NCBI GenBank assembly: GCA_964577195.1
Contig: CAZNYF010000158.1
Location: 1-6,473, forward strand
Direction: 5' to 3'
Source: HyVt-560 sp964577195
Lineage (GTDB): Bacteria; Pseudomonadota; Gammaproteobacteria; UWMA-0217
Length of the DNA stretch: 6,473 nucleotides
Position 1 is the stretch's first letter, and each line of letters begins with the position of its first letter. Positions 1 through 5,223 of this stretch are shown one piece after another. A program made the position numbers and the translations under genes. A model generated the notes under the pieces. That model saw nothing but the letters and a program-made list of their open reading frames with translations. It had not been told where the DNA came from and did no database searches.

Positions 1-90
1 TTGTTGGCGGGAGCCTTTTGCGGTTTAAGTATTACTACTCAGTAATATTTCTGTGGCGAGAATCTCATTTTAGTGTCAAGTCCGTAGATA

Positions 91-103
91 AACTGGTCCA
101 GTT
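91..103. repeat. Palindrome in leader of the DUF4185-like gene, possible operator
   Basis: AACTGG and CCAGTT form a perfect 6-bp inverted repeat around a single T. It lies about 80 bases before the GTG start of the large exported protein, just upstream of a very AT-rich stretch (103-170) that includes TATAAA at 117-122, a possible -10 element. The spacing would place the palindrome over the -35 position, as an operator might be. No good -35 hexamer is visible and no regulator is identified, so this is only a structural observation. Confidence 0.3.
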
Positions 104-174
104 AAATTTAATTAATTATAAAAATAAAAACAGAATTAATTACAAAAAATCTAAGGATCAATCATATTTTTTTT

Positions 175-180
175 GGGGGA
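175..180 (+). promoter_or_regulatory. Ribosome binding site that selects the GTG start at 186
   Basis: GGGGGA ends five bases before GTG at 186. The reading frame stays open upstream to a TTG at 18, but that stretch encodes an AT-driven Lys/Asn/Tyr-rich sequence with no ribosome binding site. Starting at 186 instead gives an immediate classical signal peptide. The purine run is G-rich rather than the standard AGGAG. Confidence 0.55.
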
Positions 181-185
181 AAAAA

Positions 186-2189
186 GTGAGAATCAAGTTA
201 CCTTTATTTAGTTTTTGTCTGGTGTTGATGCTTCAATCAGTTTCTACAGTAAAAGCACAATCCGCAACGGAGCTCATTGATTCTAGTGAGCCTGTCCAGA
301 GTACGGTCTCTTTAAGCACTGGTCGCAGCTTCAGAACTCCGACTGATGTTACGTTTGATATTGATTCTTTATTTCGTACCCCTGTGGGGTGGGGCGATAA
401 TTGGTGTACCACCTGGGCAGCAGATAATAGCCAGATCACTTCGATGGATGACGGTAGCTGGTTAAATGGCACGACTTATCACAATATGCTTTATCGGATT
501 GAAGGTGAAGCAGATAGTTTTACAAACTCCCCTCTTGATTCTCGCTCCAGGGTGATCGGTTATCCGTCATTTCTTTATGGTAATGAAGATCAGCCTGGTT
601 GGTTTGGATATGGCGTTGTTGCGATCGACGATACAATTTATTCAATGGTATCGAGAACGCCTAGTAACACTTTTCAGGGCCCGTTTCGTGGTGTAAAGAT
701 GTTGAAATCGACTGACAATGGTCAGTCGTGGTACCGCGTAAATAAAAACGGTGATACGCGTCTGGTGTCTCCCGAAGATGATATCGCACGCAATAGCATC
801 GCCGTTGATGATATGTTTTTTATGGAAGAGTTTGGCAGAACCGCACATGGGCAAACTGCATATCCATTTTCCTGGGTCTCTTTTGTACAGAATGGCAAAG
901 CAGGAAGCGCCTCTCCTGACGGATATATCTATATTTATGCGCCAGAAAGCTCTCAAGCCAATCAATTATTGCTTGCCCGAGCAAAAAAAGAAGAGTTTGA
1001 AGTGCGCAGTAACTGGGAATATTTCAAACAATGGAATGGCAACATCCCGGTGTGGACAAGCGATATCCAACAGCGAGGCAATGTGCTTGTCTATCCTGAT
1101 CATGGTCATGAAGCTGCTGATCAGCACGATCATGAGCAGCATCATGAACTCGATCATCATCACAATATTGATGGCAGAAATAAAAATGATATTGGCTGGT
1201 ACTCGTGGCTGCCGTCAGTTGTCTGGAATGAAGGGCTGGGTGTTTACATTATGGTAAATGGTGGTACTTACATACTAAATTATAATTGGGCCTGGTTGGA
1301 TTTATCCGGCAGCTTGGGCTTTTGGTATTCCGAGAATCCTTATGGTCCGTGGAAAAACTTTTACTACGCCGACCATTTCATTATTGATGATGCTGCTAAT
1401 CGCACCTATCAACCAAAATTATCTCCAAAATGGATCAGCGACGATGGTGAAGAAATGGTTCTGATTTGGTCAGATTCAATGGCGAATGAATTGGGTCAAA
1501 CGCATACTGTGAACTACCGCTGGAACCAGATGAAAATTAATCTGGTCGCTGATGAGATAGAAGTAATTCTCCCGGCTTTGCAACTACCAAATAATCGATG
1601 GCGATTGATTTCGTTACCCGGAGACCCCGGTAGCAGTAATACTGTGCGAACTATATTTGGCGATGAATTGCGAATGACAGGCTATGGTGTTGACTGGAAT
1701 TTGTTTGGATTGAATGAATACGGCGAATATAAAAATATTGATCCTGAAGAAATACTCACCCCGGGGATTGGCTACTGGATCATTCAGTTCACTGGAGATA
1801 ATGTAGAACTTAAGCTGCCAGAGGACTCTACCAAGGCAATAGTTATTTCGTCAGAGGCGTGTAGTCGTGACGAAGGTTGTTTTGAGATCCCACTCAGAGC
1901 AAGTAGTGGGATCAAGTGGAATTTAATTGGCGCACCCGTTAGTGCCACCGTCAATACTGATCTTGTACGTGCAGTAATCACTTCCGAGGAATGTGGTAAT
2001 TCGGGTTGTACTCTTGATCAAGCAGAATCACATGGATATCTTCATAACAAAATGTGGCGCTATCACGCGACAGGCGGATATGAGGAGATAGATTCAGAAG
2101 CCAGTACATCGCCATGGGATGGGCTATGGTTTCCTGCATTAAGTGGTGCTGAAAACAAACAACCAAAATTACTCTTTCCTGTGGAGTAG
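186..2189 (+). CDS. Exported DUF4185-like (Asp-box beta-propeller) protein with His-rich insertion and C-terminal Trp repeats
   Basis: 667 residues from the GTG. Residues 1-24 are a signal peptide with likely cleavage after TVKA, so the protein is exported. Residues about 50-450 resemble DUF4185/sialidase-like beta-propellers: GDNWCTTWAAD near 70-80, an Asp-box S-x-D-x-G-x-x-W at 175-182, and YGPW near 386-389, which matches the PWGPW typical of DUF4185. Residues 306-326 are an insertion with nine His among 21 residues. From about 465 on there are two related beta-rich repeats (W472 and W578, each W-x-L-I-x-x-P, then an aromatic/GxY/ID stretch and a GYW- or GLW-like end). Between and within them lie close cysteine pairs (ACSRDEGC and ECGNSGC) that could form disulfides. 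DUF4185 proteins are suspected glycan-active or glycan-binding proteins; the substrate is unknown. It stands alone, with an intrinsic terminator downstream. The family call is from motif memory and moderately sure; export is well supported. Confidence 0.72.
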   Translation: MRIKLPLFSFCLVLMLQSVSTVKAQSATELIDSSEPVQSTVSLSTGRSFRTPTDVTFDIDSLFRTPVGWGDNWCTTWAADNSQITSMDDGSWLNGTTYHNMLYRIEGEADSFTNSPLDSRSRVIGYPSFLYGNEDQPGWFGYGVVAIDDTIYSMVSRTPSNTFQGPFRGVKMLKSTDNGQSWYRVNKNGDTRLVSPEDDIARNSIAVDDMFFMEEFGRTAHGQTAYPFSWVSFVQNGKAGSASPDGYIYIYAPESSQANQLLLARAKKEEFEVRSNWEYFKQWNGNIPVWTSDIQQRGNVLVYPDHGHEAADQHDHEQHHELDHHHNIDGRNKNDIGWYSWLPSVVWNEGLGVYIMVNGGTYILNYNWAWLDLSGSLGFWYSENPYGPWKNFYYADHFIIDDAANRTYQPKLSPKWISDDGEEMVLIWSDSMANELGQTHTVNYRWNQMKINLVADEIEVILPALQLPNNRWRLISLPGDPGSSNTVRTIFGDELRMTGYGVDWNLFGLNEYGEYKNIDPEEILTPGIGYWIIQFTGDNVELKLPEDSTKAIVISSEACSRDEGCFEIPLRASSGIKWNLIGAPVSATVNTDLVRAVITSEECGNSGCTLDQAESHGYLHNKMWRYHATGGYEEIDSEASTSPWDGLWFPALSGAENKQPKLLFPVE

Positions 2190-2268
2190 ACTAAAAAACT
2201 ACCTTTAAACTTTAAAACACTATTCGGGTTCGTTTTTCACTCGTAACCTCCTGCCACGCCGGTTATTT

Positions 2269-2302
2269 AAGCCTGAATCCTAATTGTTCCGATCAGGTTT
2301 TT
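2269..2302 (+). terminator. Intrinsic terminator after the DUF4185-like gene
   Basis: AAGCCTGA pairs with TCAGGTTT (one G-U pair). Two further inner pairs form across a bulged A, the loop is about 11 bases, and five T follow at 2298-2302. It lies about 80 bases after the stop codon at 2189. The T run is on the plus strand, so it serves the rightward gene and not the converging oxyR-like gene. Confidence 0.5.
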
Positions 2303-2413
2303 AAAAGATGCCCTGTTGATACCGATAGTATTTTTATTTTCGTGAGAAAGTGAGTGTTTTTAGCGATGCTCTTGGAAGGTCTGAAGTACTTGATAAAGCA
2401 ATCCCGATAGGTT

Positions 2414-2447
2414 TTCATCATTCCAATTGCTTGCAATTTGCGATGAA
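2414..2447. other. Two-tier stem-loop just past the oxyR-like stop codon
   Basis: An outer stem TTCATC/GATGAA encloses an internal loop and an inner perfect inverted repeat AATTGC-TT-GCAATT (2425-2438). It lies 7 bases beyond the end of the leftward oxyR-like gene. No T run follows it on either strand, so it is not a standard intrinsic terminator; it could protect the 3' end of the transcript or end it less efficiently. The rest of 2303-2454 shows no supportable feature. Confidence 0.3.
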
Positions 2448-2454
2448 TACGCCA

Positions 2455-3363
2455 TCAGGCCGAATGTATATCGAGCAACTGCTTCCCAATGTGAATAAAT
2501 TCCTCTCTAAAAGGTGAGATTGCTCGCCAGGCTAGTCCTATTTCCCGGTGCGCTTCTTCTTTAAGTGGCGCTTTGTGAACGATGATGTCCATGCCATCCA
2601 GAATGCCGGTTTTTATTGCCATACCAGGGATGAAGCTGACACCCATGTCGTATTGCACCATTTGAACAATTGATGCCAGGCTATTAGTGGAGAAGTTGTT
2701 GATTTGGTGCTGTGTGAATAAATGACAGGTGTTGAGCGTGTGTTCTCTTAAGCAGTGACCATCTTCCAGTAGTAGCACGCTATTTTCTGGCAGGTGGGCG
2801 AGGCTGCCTTTATTAATAGCCGACTTGAACCGCGAATCTTTGTGGTAGACCAATTTCAAATGGTCGGTGTATAGCTCAAAACTTTCGATCGATTCTGAAG
2901 GGTAGGGTAGCGCGAGAATGAGCATATCAAGCTCGCCAGCACGGAGTAGATCCAGTAATGGGTCGGTTAAATCTTCCCGTACCAGTACGCTTAAGTTTGG
3001 AAAATGATCAGATAATTTCTTCAGGTAGGCTGGAATCAAATAAGGTGCAATCGTCGGGATTACGCCTAGTCGCAGTGTACTTTCGTAAAATTTCCCTGAC
3101 TTTTCTGCGGTAGAGACAAACTGGTTTGCAGCGAAGAGAATATCTTTTGCCTGTTTGACCAGTTCAATGCCGGTTGCTGTGAACATCATGCTTTGGCGGT
3201 CACGCTCAATCAGCGTTCTACCCAACTTATCCTCAAGGTCGGCGATACCTGCGCTCAGGGTCGACTGACTGACAAAGCAGGCTTCGGCAGTTTTTCCGAA
3301 ATGCTGTAGCTCATATAACTTAACCAGGTACTGGAGTTTTTTCAGGGAAGGTAGGTACGTCAT
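2455..3363 (-). CDS. oxyR: Hydrogen-peroxide-sensing LysR-type regulator, OxyR-like
   Basis: 302 residues, close to the 305 of E. coli OxyR. An N-terminal LysR winged helix-turn-helix lies at about 6-65 (VSQSTLSAGIADLEDKLG, recognition helix near 32-50), followed by a linker helix and a periplasmic-binding-protein-like sensor domain from about 93 to 300. The redox signature is present: LLLEDGHCLREH holds Cys204, and Cys213 lies nine residues on, exactly the Cys199-Cys208 spacing of E. coli OxyR, where peroxide forms the switching disulfide. STNSLASIVQMV and GVSFIPGMA match later OxyR motifs. It acts in the cytoplasm as a DNA-binding tetramer. The gene is divergent from a peroxiredoxin, its expected target. 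Bases just before ATG (TATCCC) give no clear ribosome binding site, so translation may be weak or leaderless. Alternative: another OxyR/CysB-clade LysR protein, less likely given the cysteines. Confidence 0.9.
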   Translation of the reverse strand: MTYLPSLKKLQYLVKLYELQHFGKTAEACFVSQSTLSAGIADLEDKLGRTLIERDRQSMMFTATGIELVKQAKDILFAANQFVSTAEKSGKFYESTLRLGVIPTIAPYLIPAYLKKLSDHFPNLSVLVREDLTDPLLDLLRAGELDMLILALPYPSESIESFELYTDHLKLVYHKDSRFKSAINKGSLAHLPENSVLLLEDGHCLREHTLNTCHLFTQHQINNFSTNSLASIVQMVQYDMGVSFIPGMAIKTGILDGMDIIVHKAPLKEEAHREIGLAWRAISPFREEFIHIGKQLLDIHSA

Positions 3364-3366
3364 GGG

Positions 3367-3403
3367 ATATCGAGTTAATAGATTGTATATATCAAATATA
3401 TTC
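3367..3403. promoter_or_regulatory. Candidate OxyR operator between oxyR and the peroxiredoxin gene
   Basis: Four AT-rich tetrads, ATAT, ATAG, ATAT and ATTC, begin at 3367, 3378, 3389 and 3400, exactly 11 bp apart. That is the spacing of the four ATAG/CTAT elements bound by an OxyR tetramer. Only one tetrad matches perfectly and the inner conserved T/A positions fit poorly. AT-rich DNA gives such tetrads easily, so the case rests on spacing plus location. The site touches the start of oxyR (3363), which would also suit autoregulation. Confidence 0.35.
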
Positions 3404-3405
3404 GT

Positions 3406-3434
3406 TTTACTGAATTACTGCAAGCATCTAAGAT
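3406..3434 (+). promoter_or_regulatory. Candidate promoter of the peroxiredoxin gene
   Basis: TTTACT (3406-3411, 4 of 6 to TTGACA) and TAAGAT (3429-3434, 4 of 6 to TATAAT) are separated by 17 bp, directly downstream of the candidate OxyR site. A weak promoter abutting an activator site fits OxyR-dependent activation. It would give a leader of about 35 bases. The hexamers are poor, so this is tentative. Confidence 0.35.
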
Positions 3435-3474
3435 CACCCCACTACTTAATTAGCTCAACTCAACAGGAAACTAA

Positions 3475-4134
3475 ATGACTGATACAAACGATACAACAGA
3501 AGTGAAAAGCGGTATGCCACGTTTAAACGAGCGCGCACCAGAATTTAATGCGGCGACTACGCATGGCACAAAAAGCCTTAAGGATTACGAAGGAAAATGG
3601 CTGGTTTTGTTTTCACACCCGGCTGACTTTACACCGGTCTGTACCACAGAATTTATGGCATTTGCTCTGCGTGCTGGAGATTTTAAAGCCCTCAACACCG
3701 AGCTGCTTGGATTGTCGATAGATAGCCATTATTCACATGTTGCCTGGGTACGAAATATCAAGGAAAAATTTGATGTGGATGTTCCATTTCCCATCATTGC
3801 AGATCTGGATATGAAAGTAGCCAAAGCCTACGGCATGATTCACCCTGGTGCTGCGGATACCTCGGCAGTAAGAGCGACTTTTATTATTGACCCTAAAGGT
3901 GTGCTGCGAGCCATGGTGTATTACCCAATGACCAATGGGCGTTCTATTGATGAATTTGTTCGTCTGGTGACGGCGTTACAAACCTCAGATGAGCATGGCG
4001 TAGCGACACCGGAAAACTGGCAGCCTGGCGATAAGGTGATTGTGCCTCCACCAGCAACGACAGAAGCCGCTGAAGCCCGCATCAATGAAGGGTATGAATG
4101 CGTAGATTGGTACTTCTGTAAAAAGAGTCTCTAG
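3475..4134 (+). CDS. Peroxiredoxin, Prx6 family, with C-terminal cysteine pair
   Basis: 219 residues, cytoplasmic (no signal peptide). It reduces hydrogen peroxide and organic peroxides through a peroxidatic cysteine. The thioredoxin-fold AhpC/TSA domain covers about 16-150. The catalytic motif P-x3-T-x2-C is intact (Pro49, Thr53, Cys56 in HPADFTPVC), and Arg133 in AVRATFIIDP is the expected active-site arginine. A long C-terminal domain (about 150-219: PENWQPGDKVIVPPP, then GYECVDWYFCKKSL) marks the Prx6 group. Cys209 and Cys215, six apart, have the spacing of the resolving pair in archaeal thioredoxin peroxidases such as that of Aeropyrum pernix, so a disulfide-relay mechanism rather than a pure 1-Cys mechanism is likely. 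The start has AGGA at 3465-3468, six bases before ATG. It is divergent from oxyR across 111 bp and probably OxyR-activated. A strong stem-loop follows. Confidence 0.93.
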   Translation: MTDTNDTTEVKSGMPRLNERAPEFNAATTHGTKSLKDYEGKWLVLFSHPADFTPVCTTEFMAFALRAGDFKALNTELLGLSIDSHYSHVAWVRNIKEKFDVDVPFPIIADLDMKVAKAYGMIHPGAADTSAVRATFIIDPKGVLRAMVYYPMTNGRSIDEFVRLVTALQTSDEHGVATPENWQPGDKVIVPPPATTEAAEARINEGYECVDWYFCKKSL

Positions 4135-4155
4135 TTTTTTATATACAGGTATAGC

Positions 4156-4181
4156 GGGGTTTGATGAATGCATCAAACCCC
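4156..4181 (+). terminator. Strong stem-loop after the peroxiredoxin gene, possible terminator
   Basis: GGGGTTTGATG and CATCAAACCCC form a perfect 11-bp stem around a four-base loop, starting 22 bases after the stop codon. No T run follows the stem on either strand; the only T run (4135-4140) comes before it. It may halt transcription with Rho, or stabilise the 3' end of the peroxiredoxin mRNA. The structure is certain; the function is inferred. Confidence 0.45.
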
Positions 4182-4437
4182 TGTCCGATATTGGGAATCC
4201 TGGGTTCAAGGTGACAATTCATGAATTATTAGAGGTGCCTGTAAGTGGTAGGTGGCTCAATTTTATTGTAAGCGATCCTTGTAGCAGTCAAGCATACATT
4301 ATTTCAAGATCACGCATCCTTAGATTGTAATCGCATTCGCCAGAGCCCCAATTGATCGTGAAAATATAGGGAACGGGCATGATTACGATACGTTCCCGGT
4401 TCTGCGCTAGAGCCGGTTGTTCTAAAAAACAGAGCGC
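4182..4437. other. Gene-free spacer between the peroxiredoxin and DsrE-like genes
   Basis: No open frame here looks coding and no tRNA or rRNA is seen. The GGTTCAA at 4204-4210 lacks the flanking stem of a tRNA T-arm. The stretch holds a perfect 12-bp palindrome AATTCATGAATT (4216-4227) and two stem-loops near its right end: one listed separately as a terminator (4369-4397), and an adjoining CCGGTTCT/AGAGCCGG hairpin at 4396-4416 with one G-U pair and a five-base loop. The two genes converge on this spacer, so it should hold the ends of both transcripts. Confidence 0.5.
4358..4397 (-). terminator. Probable intrinsic terminator of the DsrE-like gene
   Basis: Read on the minus strand, GGGAACG and CGTTCCC form a 7-bp stem with a 15-base loop, about 40 bases after the stop codon, followed at once by TATATTTT. 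The T-rich tail is on the minus strand, which fits the leftward gene. The loop is longer than ideal. Confidence 0.4.
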
Positions 4438-4902
4438 TTAAGGGCGCATGTAAGCGTAACCCTTTTCCTGTAGCTGAAGGATACGCAGGGCACCCGTTTT
4501 CACTTTGGTAATTCCTGGAACAAGCTCTAGAGGCTTACCGTGCTTTTTCTCCAGCATTTTAAGTGTTCCACCACAGACACTGATTGTCACATTCTTATCT
4601 TGTAGTGATTGGATTTTTTTGGCGAATCGAGAGTCGGATTTAATCATGCTAATTCCTGGTCCGTAAACAACGATTTCAATATCGACATTGTCGGTACCAA
4701 GCTGAGACTTTAGGTTACCGGCATTCATAAGCGCCATCTTTTGAGATAATGCATCTTTAGAATTTACCTGAATCACCATCTTATGTGGTGCCGAAACTCC
4801 GGAATCTGCCTGAACCTGAGGAAGAAAAAGGCACGAGATCAACAAAGAGAAAAGAAAAAAGTTTGAGAAGTTCTTTGATAGAACTAATTGTGTCTTTATC
4901 AT
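4438..4902 (-). CDS. Exported DsrE/DsrF-like family protein
   Basis: 154 residues with an N-terminal signal peptide (hydrophobic core about 12-27, likely cut after VQA32), so the mature protein of about 122 residues is periplasmic. LISC at 21-24 resembles a lipobox, but the hydrophobic core continues past it, so a lipoprotein is less likely. The body fits the DsrE/YchN-like fold: a beta strand KMVIQVNS (41-48), DIEIVVYGPGISM (74-86), a conserved cysteine Cys110 in VTISVCGGTLK, and the closing block LVPGITKVKTGALRILQLQ then GYAYMRP. Cytoplasmic DsrE carries sulfur on such a cysteine during sulfur oxidation; exported single-subunit relatives are common but their role is unclear. No DsrF, DsrH or TusA partner is seen. 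The ribosome binding site is AGGT, about eight bases before ATG. The gene lies 63 bases downstream of a partial small exported protein on the same strand, perhaps one operon. Confidence 0.82.
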   Translation of the reverse strand: MIKTQLVLSKNFSNFFLFSLLISCLFLPQVQADSGVSAPHKMVIQVNSKDALSQKMALMNAGNLKSQLGTDNVDIEIVVYGPGISMIKSDSRFAKKIQSLQDKNVTISVCGGTLKMLEKKHGKPLELVPGITKVKTGALRILQLQEKGYAYMRP

Positions 4903-4965
4903 AATTAAACCTGAAATGTTAGCGAAGCGGAGTGTAGGAACATTGGTTAACGGATAAATTTAGGA

Positions 4966-5112
4966 CTATTCACAGTCAGGTTCTTCCCCGTCTTTGCTTT
5001 TTTTCTTGCCTTCTGACGCTTTATCAGAAGACTTGTCGGCAGAATCTGCAGCTGAAGCAGTATCCATATCCGTAAAACTCGTCACGGTGAAGATGAACAG
5101 AACACTAAAAAC
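4966..5112 (-). CDS. Small exported or membrane-anchored protein with Lys-rich acidic tail ending EEPDCE (5' end lost in gap)
   Basis: Only the last 48 codons are visible; the start lies in the N gap. The visible part begins with a hydrophobic run VFSVLFIFTV (the core of a signal peptide or anchor), then an Ala/Ser/Asp segment DTASAADSADKSSD with a possible signal-peptidase site near ASA-A, a basic run KKKSK and the end GEEPDCE with a single cysteine three residues from... the C terminus (penultimate position), followed by TAG. The frame is open throughout and its layout (signal, low-complexity linker, Cys tail) is typical of real small exported proteins, which supports it over the opposite-strand frame. 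I do not recognise the family with certainty. The lone cysteine could be an attachment or redox site. The DsrE-like gene follows 63 bases downstream on the same strand, so they may be co-transcribed. Confidence 0.6.
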   Translation of the reverse strand, partial: VFSVLFIFTVTSFTDMDTASAADSADKSSDKASEGKKKSKDGEEPDCE

Positions 5113-5212
5113 NNNNNNNNNNNNNNNNNNNNNNNNNNNNNNNNNNNNNNNNNNNNNNNNNNNNNNNNNNNNNNNNNNNNNNNNNNNNNNNNNNNNNNNN
5201 NNNNNNNNNNNN
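5113..5212. other. Assembly gap (100 N)
   Basis: Exactly 100 N, a conventional filler for a gap of unknown length. It removes the start of the leftward small exported protein and the upstream region, perhaps the true start, of the Crp/Fnr regulator. The distance and even the adjacency of genes on either side are not proven by this sequence. Confidence 0.98.
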
Positions 5213-5223
5213 TGCTAACTGCA

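Noticed and set aside
1..22. Small hairpin GGC-GGGA-GCC followed by TTTT at the left edge, as the end of an upstream terminator
   Set aside because: The stem is only three pairs within the window and its left side is cut off, so it cannot be judged.
18..185. N-terminal extension of the large exported protein from TTG at 18
   Set aside because: It has no ribosome binding site, encodes AT-driven Lys/Asn/Tyr-rich sequence, and would bury the signal peptide that starts at GTG 186.
751..1257. 168-codon open frame on the plus strand inside the large exported protein gene
   Set aside because: It lies in another frame of a gene with a clear signal peptide and domain motifs; its Ile/Met/Ser-rich product reflects the CAT/GAT-rich host sequence.
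2350..2517. 55-codon plus-strand open frame from GTG, overlapping the end of the oxyR-like gene
   Set aside because: It has no convincing ribosome binding site, part of it is antisense to a well-supported gene, and the product shows no recognisable motif.
3985..4209. Minus-strand 74-codon frame over the end of the peroxiredoxin gene
   Set aside because: It is antisense to the conserved C-terminal domain of the peroxiredoxin and includes the hairpin; no ribosome binding site or motif supports it.
4196..4215. tRNA T-arm-like GGTTCAA
   Set aside because: The flanking stem does not pair and no acceptor, D or anticodon arm can be drawn around it.
4351..4365. FNR half-site TTGAT at 4352
   Set aside because: The second half (AAAAT) does not match ATCAA, and the location is between converging genes where no promoter is expected.
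4994..5218. Plus-strand open frame running through the N gap
   Set aside because: A third or more of it is unknown bases, so its openness is an artefact; the minus-strand frame at the same place encodes a credible exported protein tail.
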